Shown: positions 22,118 through 26,385 of the stretch, one piece after another | Layout: each line of letters begins with the position of its first letter | How positions within the stretch are numbered: position 1 is the first letter of the stretch | Assembly: GCA_964438705.1 (NCBI GenBank) | Contig: CAYTKQ010000030.1 | Span: 1 to 26,385, forward strand | Reading direction: 5' to 3' | Origin: Christensenella sp964438705 | GTDB taxonomy: Bacteria > Bacillota > Clostridia > Christensenellales > Christensenellaceae | DNA: 26,385 nt | Notes under the pieces: model-generated | The model's database searches: none | Seen by the model: only the letters and a program-made list of their open reading frames with translations | What the model was told of the DNA's origin: nothing | Position numbers and translations under genes: made by a program

Positions 22118-22978
22118 ATGAGAAAAAATGTTCAAGAAGAGCTGCTTGATATTCAGACCATAAGAAACATCATCACGGATGAGACAAAACGGTTTCCGTT
22201 TTACATCAAAACGGCCGCCTGTATGGAAAAGAGCAGCTTTTTAACGGATAAGGAATGCGTATTTGGGGACCACTTTATTTTTTATAACCAATCCGGACGA
22301 TCGGAATTGACCTGTCGCGGCAAGACGGTGCCGCTCTATGAGAACAGCATCGTGTTTTCAAGCTGCGTCGCGCCGATCAAAATTACCACGCTGGAAAAAA
22401 AGAACCGCCGTTTCCTGTTTTTTGTAATCGGCGGGCAAAGCGTGAAGCTATACTATAATATGATGCGCACGGATACGGGAATCTTTCGCCTGAATCCGCT
22501 TTCTTTGGCGGTGGACTATATGAAGGAGCTTCTGCATATGCGTTATGATGGAAGCATTTACTCCAACATCCAGACTTCGGCGATCCTGCATAACCTTTTG
22601 ACGAAAATATACGAAATCAAGCACGATATCCTGACCAGCAAGGAAAAAATGCCGGTGCGTGAAATGGAGGTAAAGCGGGCGATCGCCTATATAACAAAAA
22701 ATTATTCCCGCAAGGATCTGAATTTGGAGAGGGTATGCAAGGAGGTGTGCCTGTCGAAATATTATTTTTGCAAAATTTTTAAGCAAAACACAGGATACAC
22801 TGTTGCGGAATACCTGAATCAATACCGCGTGAATAAGTCGCGCGATCTGCTGTCTTTTTCCAAGTTGACGGTAGACAGCATTGCTTCATCGGTCGGTTTT
22901 GCCAACCCGCTTACGTACATCCGAAATTTCAAAAAGGAATTTTTGATGACACCGAGCGAATATCGGAGAAGGTTCTGA
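22118..22978 (+). CDS. AraC-family transcriptional regulator
   Basis: The 286-residue protein has an N-terminal ligand-sensing part (about residues 1 to 150, cupin-like: DHFIFYNQSGRSELTCRGKTVPLYENSIVF) and a C-terminal double helix-turn-helix of about 100 residues. The first HTH includes LNLERVCKEVCLSKYYFCKIFKQNTG, and the second VDSIASSVGFANPLTYIRNFKKEF with the terminal PSEYRRRF. All AraC-family hallmarks are present. It is divergent from the ABC importer operon and the most likely local controller of it, presumably answering to the imported compound. Its ATG at 22118 has only a poor ribosome-binding site (TGGAAAAG), so low expression is expected. Confidence 0.92.
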   Translation: MRKNVQEELLDIQTIRNIITDETKRFPFYIKTAACMEKSSFLTDKECVFGDHFIFYNQSGRSELTCRGKTVPLYENSIVFSSCVAPIKITTLEKKNRRFLFFVIGGQSVKLYYNMMRTDTGIFRLNPLSLAVDYMKELLHMRYDGSIYSNIQTSAILHNLLTKIYEIKHDILTSKEKMPVREMEVKRAIAYITKNYSRKDLNLERVCKEVCLSKYYFCKIFKQNTGYTVAEYLNQYRVNKSRDLLSFSKLTVDSIASSVGFANPLTYIRNFKKEFLMTPSEYRRRF

Positions 22979-22982
22979 AATA

Positions 22983-23015
22983 TGACGTTTGATGTCAGGT
23001 TATTTGCTGTATGAT
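22983..23015 (+). promoter_or_regulatory. Tentative promoter of the Fpg/Nei-like gene
   Basis: TTGATG (22989-22994) and TATGAT (23010-23015) are only 15 bases apart. An imperfect dyad TGACGT-TTG-ATGTCA (22983-22997) covers the -35. A perfect TATAAT at 23035-23040 has no -35 partner and would put the start inside the ribosome-binding site. Readthrough from the araC gene is also possible, since no terminator is visible between them. Confidence 0.3.
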
Positions 23016-23056
23016 AAGAATGCACCAAAAACATTATAATAAGGTAGGAATTTATT

Positions 23057-23884
23057 ATGATCGAATTGCCGGAGAGCCATGCGCTGGCCAAACAGCTGAC
23101 AAATGAGTTGACAGGAAGGAAAATCAAACGTGTACTTGTGGGGAAGAGCCCGCACAAATTCGCGTTCTTCCATGAGGGCGGCGAAGGATATGAGGGGCTA
23201 TTGCGGGATAAGGTCGTAAGCGGGACAAAGGCTTACGGCGGGCATGTGGAAATCGAAATCGACGATTGCCGGATGGATTTCAGCGACGGTGTGAATTTGC
23301 GCTTGATTGCGCCGGGGGAAGCCGAGCCGAACAAGCACCAGCTTTATGTGGGGTTTGAGGACGGCAGCGCGCTTGTGGGCAGCGTACAGATGTATGGGGC
23401 GCTGATGGCTTTTCGTGCGGGCACGTATGATAATCCCTACTATTTGGTTGCGCACGAAAAGATTTCGCCGCTTGAGGACGCGTTTGATCAGGAGTATTTT
23501 ATGAGGATTGCCGATCGCGTGGATAGGAACAAGGTCTCCATAAAGGCATTTCTTGCGACCGATCAGCGCATTCCGGGGCTTGGGAACGGCGTATTACAGG
23601 ATATACTATGGAACGCGCGCATTCATCCGAAGCGAAAGCTTGCGGATTTGAGCGACGCGGAGTTTGCAGCGCTTTACAGGGCGCTCAAAGATGTGCTGCG
23701 CGATATGAGCGAGCAGGGAGGACGGGACACGGAAAAGGATATCTACGGGAAGCCGGGGGGATATTATACGGTGATGAGCAAAAACAACGTCACGATGACT
23801 TGCCCGGCATGCGGCGGCAGGATCAAAAAGGAAGCGTATTTGGGCGGGAACATCTATTATTGCCCGAATTGCCAGAGGATATGA
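23057..23884 (+). CDS. Fpg/Nei-family DNA glycosylase homologue lacking the N-terminal proline
   Basis: The 275-residue protein has the full Fpg/Nei architecture: an N-terminal beta-sandwich, a helix-two-turns-helix with IPGLGNGVLQDILWNARIHP, and a C-terminal zinc finger with Cys249, Cys252, Cys269 and Cys272 (C-x2-C-x16-C-x2-C), ending in QRI. In active Fpg and Nei the chain begins MPELPE, and Pro2 is the nucleophile that attacks the damaged base's sugar. Here it begins MIELPE, so the proline is Ile while the following Glu is kept. No alternative in-frame start restores it. It may be a lyase-deficient binder or use another nucleophile. ATG 23057 has AGGTAGGA upstream. The next gene starts three bases after its stop. 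Confidence 0.88.
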   Translation: MIELPESHALAKQLTNELTGRKIKRVLVGKSPHKFAFFHEGGEGYEGLLRDKVVSGTKAYGGHVEIEIDDCRMDFSDGVNLRLIAPGEAEPNKHQLYVGFEDGSALVGSVQMYGALMAFRAGTYDNPYYLVAHEKISPLEDAFDQEYFMRIADRVDRNKVSIKAFLATDQRIPGLGNGVLQDILWNARIHPKRKLADLSDAEFAALYRALKDVLRDMSEQGGRDTEKDIYGKPGGYYTVMSKNNVTMTCPACGGRIKKEAYLGGNIYYCPNCQRI

Positions 23885-23887
23885 GCG

Positions 23888-24799
23888 ATGCACAGCAGCC
23901 GTTTGTTTGAGATCGTGTATCTGCTGCTCGACCAGCGCAAGGTGACCGCGCGGGACTTGGCTGAGCGGTTCGAGGTTTCCGTGCGCACGATTTATCGAGA
24001 CATTGATGCATTAAGCGTAGCAGGCATCCCCGTTTGCACCGAAAAGGGAAGGGGTGGCGGAATATCCCTGATGGATGGCTTTGTGCTGCAAAATTCGCTG
24101 CTGTCCGATGAGGAGCGCGACAGGATCATGATGGGGCTGCAAACGCTGCGCGCGGCACAATACCCGGAGACAGATGAGGTGCTCTCAAAACTTGGAGGAA
24201 TATTTGGGCAAAAGGATACGGGATGGATCAAGGTGGATTTTTCCGGTTGGGGGACCTCTGAGCGGGAAACGTTTCAGCTTCTGAAGGAAGCGGTGCTGAA
24301 GAAACTGACGATTTCCTTCGATTACTTTGGAGCAAATGCCGAAAAAGCCAGACGTTTTGTTGAACCGCTCCGGCTTTTGTACAGGGGAAAAGCGTGGTAT
24401 GTGCAGGGCTATTGCAGAGCGCGCGGTTATCGTATTTTTCGGGTATCGCGCATCAAAAACGCCGTGGCGACAGGTGAAACATTCCAGCGGGAACGTTCCG
24501 AGCTGCCGGAAGAGTCGGAGAAGGACGCGGCGGCAAACTGTACACAAATCACGCTTTATGTGAATGAAAAGCTGGCGTATCGCGTGTACGACGAATTTGA
24601 CGAACAGGATGTGGAGAGGGCGGAGGATGGCTTTGTGGTGAGGATGTGTATGCCGGTAGATGAGTGGGTATACGGGTATATTTTATCGTTCGGGCCGTTT
24701 GCGCGGGTGCTGGAGCCTCAAACCGTGCGCGAAGCAGTGGTCAAGCGTATTGAAGAAATGATGAAAAACTATGAAAATATGACACGGGATGGCATGTAA
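23888..24799 (+). CDS. HTH/WYL-domain transcriptional regulator (YafY type)
   Basis: The 303-residue protein starts with a winged HTH (residues about 1 to 60: VTARDLAERFEVSVRTIYRDIDAL), the HTH_11/DeoR-like type found in YafY proteins. A WYL-type ligand-sensing domain follows (about 140 to 215), with RGKAWYVQGYCRARGYRIFRVSRI; the namesake motif reads WYV here. A C-terminal WCX-like extension ends the chain. WYL regulators sense nucleotides or other small ligands and often control DNA-damage or phage-related genes. The gene is three bases after the glycosylase homologue, with AGAGGAT of that gene's end as ribosome-binding site, so the two are cotranscribed. The signal it senses is unknown. Confidence 0.92.
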   Translation: MHSSRLFEIVYLLLDQRKVTARDLAERFEVSVRTIYRDIDALSVAGIPVCTEKGRGGGISLMDGFVLQNSLLSDEERDRIMMGLQTLRAAQYPETDEVLSKLGGIFGQKDTGWIKVDFSGWGTSERETFQLLKEAVLKKLTISFDYFGANAEKARRFVEPLRLLYRGKAWYVQGYCRARGYRIFRVSRIKNAVATGETFQRERSELPEESEKDAAANCTQITLYVNEKLAYRVYDEFDEQDVERAEDGFVVRMCMPVDEWVYGYILSFGPFARVLEPQTVREAVVKRIEEMMKNYENMTRDGM

Positions 24800-24847
24800 T
24801 ACCTGCTATGATGAATTTACTACATTATATATGAGGAGAAAACAGGT

Positions 24848-25297
24848 ATGGATTATGAGATTGTGACAGTGGAACAAAAATATGTGGAGGGTGTTGAGAT
24901 CAAAACCGAGAACGCGGACGGCAAAGCCATGAAGGACATCGGCGGCCTATGGACGGATTTTTTGGAAACGGGCAAAGGGGAATTGATCCGCGGGCGCGTT
25001 GGAGAAAATTTTATCGGACTGTATACGGATTACGAAGGGGATTTCACAAAGCCGTATGCTTATGTTGCGGGCTGTGAGACGGATGGCAGGGAAGCGCCGA
25101 CGTTTGTCATGAAAAAAATTGAGGCAGGGAAATACGCGAAGTTTTCCGCGAAGGGGGATTTGAACAAAGAGGTGGATGAAATATGGAACGCAGTGTGGGC
25201 GTTGCCGATGAAAAGAAAATATGCGAGCGATTTCGAGGAGTACATCGGCTGTGACGGCAAAACAGGGGAGATCCATATCTATATTGGGATCGAATAA
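24848..25297 (+). CDS. GyrI-like small-molecule (effector)-binding protein
   Basis: The 149-residue cytoplasmic protein resembles the GyrI-like/SOUL-type effector-binding domain found at the C-terminus of some AraC and MerR regulators and in stand-alone proteins. Supporting features are an N-terminal strand (YEIVTVEQKYVEGVEIKT), a middle GLYTDYEGDFTKPYAYVAGCE segment, KIEAGKYAKFSAKGDL and the C-terminal IHIYIGIE. Stand-alone copies are often encoded next to YafY-type regulators, as here (48 bases downstream). It probably binds a hydrophobic or cationic small molecule. GAGGAGAA precedes the ATG. No enzyme motif is seen. Confidence 0.8.
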   Translation: MDYEIVTVEQKYVEGVEIKTENADGKAMKDIGGLWTDFLETGKGELIRGRVGENFIGLYTDYEGDFTKPYAYVAGCETDGREAPTFVMKKIEAGKYAKFSAKGDLNKEVDEIWNAVWALPMKRKYASDFEEYIGCDGKTGEIHIYIGIE

Positions 25298-25327
25298 AAG
25301 TAACAATATTATATAGAAGGAAATCGA

Positions 25328-26212
25328 ATGGATTTGGTATCCGCAAAGACGATCCTTTCCAAACCCAAAAGTGACATGTGGTTTGGAAACGACTATAACA
25401 TGAATCTTTACCGCGGCTGCTGCCATGGGTGCATTTACTGCGACAGCAGGAGCGAATGCTATCACGTGGACGACTTTGACCGGGTGCGCCTCAAGGAAGG
25501 GGCGCTTGACATCCTCGAACGTGAGCTGCGGAGCAAGCGAAGAAAAGGCGTTGTGGGCGTGGGCGCGATGTCGGACCCGTATAACCCTTTTGAGAAAGGG
25601 GAGGAAGCAACGCGCGGTGCGCTGATGCTTTTGGAAAAATATGGATTTGGCGTGGCGCTTGACACGAAAAGCGACCTTGTGCTGCGGGACATAGACATTG
25701 TGGGACGAATCGCGAAGAAAGCGTCGGCGAACATCAAGATGACCATCACGACGGCGGATGATGCGCTTTCGAGAATCATAGAACCAAATGTATGCTCGTC
25801 CTCCGAGCGATTCAAAACGATCCGTGCGCTATCGGAGGCGGGGATCTTTACGGGGGTGCTGTTTACGCCGATGCTGCCGTATATCACGGACACGGAGGAG
25901 AACGTAACACAGATGGTGAGGCTGGCACACGAAAACGGTGCGCGGTTTGTGTTCCCGATGTTTGGGGTGACGCTTCGGCAAAATCAGCGTGACTACTATT
26001 ATGAGAAGCTGGATGCGCACTTTCCCGGACTGCGCAGGAAATATGTAAATGTATTCAGGAGTAACTATTATTGCGGATCGCCCCGCACGAAGCAATTGAA
26101 GGCCTTGTTTATGAGTGCGTGCAGGGAATATGGTCTGCTCTTTAGGATGCAGGATATTATTGCGGCTTACAAAAAAACAGAATCGGCACCCGAGCAGTTA
26201 TCTTTGTTCTGA
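25328..26212 (+). CDS. SPL-family radical SAM protein with C-terminal QLSLF
   Basis: The 294-residue protein has the radical SAM cluster motif CX3CX2C at Cys31, Cys35 and Cys38 (YRGCCHGCIYCDSRS). GVGAMSDPYNPFEK and the IKMTITTADD segment are typical of the SPL-like (COG1533) group, distant relatives of spore photoproduct lyase. It should bind a 4Fe-4S cluster and SAM and make a 5'-deoxyadenosyl radical; the substrate is unknown. It is not spore photoproduct lyase itself, being shorter and lacking an obvious match to its C-terminal region. The chain ends in QLSLF (residues 290-294), the consensus for binding the bacterial sliding clamp, which hints at a DNA-linked task. AAGGAAA precedes the ATG. 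The GyrI-like gene is 30 bases upstream, so cotranscription is likely. Confidence 0.9.
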   Translation: MDLVSAKTILSKPKSDMWFGNDYNMNLYRGCCHGCIYCDSRSECYHVDDFDRVRLKEGALDILERELRSKRRKGVVGVGAMSDPYNPFEKGEEATRGALMLLEKYGFGVALDTKSDLVLRDIDIVGRIAKKASANIKMTITTADDALSRIIEPNVCSSSERFKTIRALSEAGIFTGVLFTPMLPYITDTEENVTQMVRLAHENGARFVFPMFGVTLRQNQRDYYYEKLDAHFPGLRRKYVNVFRSNYYCGSPRTKQLKALFMSACREYGLLFRMQDIIAAYKKTESAPEQLSLF

Positions 26213-26221
26213 GGGGCTAAA

Positions 26222-26283
26222 TGTAGTGGGTAGAGCACGACAAACCACCACATAAAGGGCGGCCAAGAGCCTCCCTTATTTTG
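26222..26283 (+). terminator. Tandem hairpins ending the radical SAM transcript
   Basis: Hairpin 1 pairs TGTAGTGG (26222-26229) with CCACCACA (26245-26252) with one mismatch. Hairpin 2 pairs AAGGGCGGC (26255-26263) with GCCTCCCTT (26269-26277) with one mismatch and loop CAAGA, followed by ATTTTG. The second is the likely intrinsic terminator. The GGTAGAGCA string in the first loop resembles a tRNA D-arm but no tRNA fold is present. Confidence 0.6.
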
Positions 26284-26318
26284 ATTGAAAAAAGGATAAA
26301 AAAGTTTGCAAAAAGATG

Positions 26319-26347
26319 TTGACAGGTGAGGGTGGTTTTGGTATTAT
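26319..26347 (+). promoter_or_regulatory. Strong promoter, probably of an rRNA operon starting beyond the window
   Basis: A perfect TTGACA (26319-26324), a 17-base spacer and TATTAT (26342-26347) form a near-consensus promoter. The 40 bases upstream are A-rich like an UP element. Just after it, GCCGC (26354-26358) pairs with GCGGC (26366-26370), followed by GAACCTTGAAAA. From general knowledge, such a CCTTGAAAA leader precedes 16S rRNA genes in many Clostridia. The rRNA itself is outside the window, so this is an inference. Confidence 0.65.
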
Positions 26348-26385
26348 AAATGAGCCGCAAAAAACGCGGCGAACCTTGAAAAATC

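Noticed and set aside
26228..26252. tRNA-like GGTAGAGCA string
   Set aside because: No acceptor, anticodon or T-arm can be paired around it; it is the loop of a terminator-side hairpin.
1..26385. CRISPR arrays, prophage, toxin-antitoxin or classic defence genes
   Set aside because: No repeat-spacer pattern and no integrase, nuclease-toxin, restriction or phage structural motifs were seen on either strand.

Overview
The window looks like a chromosomal stretch from an anaerobic, moderately GC-rich member of the Bacillota (class Clostridia in the broad sense). The reasons are a nine-gene V/A-type ATPase operon in the order known from Enterococcus hirae (ntpF-I-K-E-C-G-A-B-D), a rubredoxin-glutamate synthase fusion, Gram-positive-style strong Shine-Dalgarno sites with several TTG starts, and lipoproteins of Gram-positive type. 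No species is assigned. All functional names come from reading motifs by eye; no database search was run.

Layout. 1-180: stem-loops resembling an IS200/IS605-type element end, a terminator-like stem, and a promoter. 181-1371: a coenzyme F420-0:glutamate ligase-like protein. 1509-4488: a membrane protein of unknown function, a rubredoxin/glutamate synthase-domain flavoprotein and exonuclease III. 4628-5554: a lipoprotein of unknown function behind its own promoter with phased repeats. 5664-14398: the V-type ATPase operon, with a clear promoter, a 5' stem-loop, nine genes and a bidirectional terminator. 14410-15366 (minus): a membrane-anchored ComEC-like metallo-beta-lactamase-fold protein, divergent from mnmA (15441-16532); the two promoters overlap at their -10 boxes. 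16608-21716 (minus): a four-gene CUT2-type sugar/AI-2-like ABC importer (ATPase, permease, permease, lipoprotein binding protein). 21717-22117: a regulatory interval. 22118-22978: a divergent AraC-type regulator that probably controls the importer. 23057-26212 (plus): an Fpg/Nei-like glycosylase homologue, a WYL-domain regulator, a GyrI-like effector-binding protein and an SPL-type radical SAM protein. 26213-26385: terminator hairpins, then a strong promoter and leader resembling the start of an rRNA operon just beyond the window.

How the parts work together. The ATPase operon encodes a complete rotary pump: A3B3 catalytic head, D/F/C central rotor stalk, E/G peripheral stalks, I stator and K membrane ring. 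The K subunit keeps every residue that ligates Na+ in the E. hirae ring, so a sodium pump or Na+-driven synthase is predicted. All multi-copy subunits start with ATG, while three of the four single-copy subunits start with TTG, which suggests translational tuning to complex stoichiometry. The ABC operon and AraC gene form a sugar-uptake and sensing unit. The right-hand cluster mixes DNA-repair-like proteins (Fpg/Nei-like without the usual catalytic proline; SPL radical SAM with a C-terminal sliding-clamp-like QLSLF) with small-molecule-responsive regulators, and is the least conventional part of the window.
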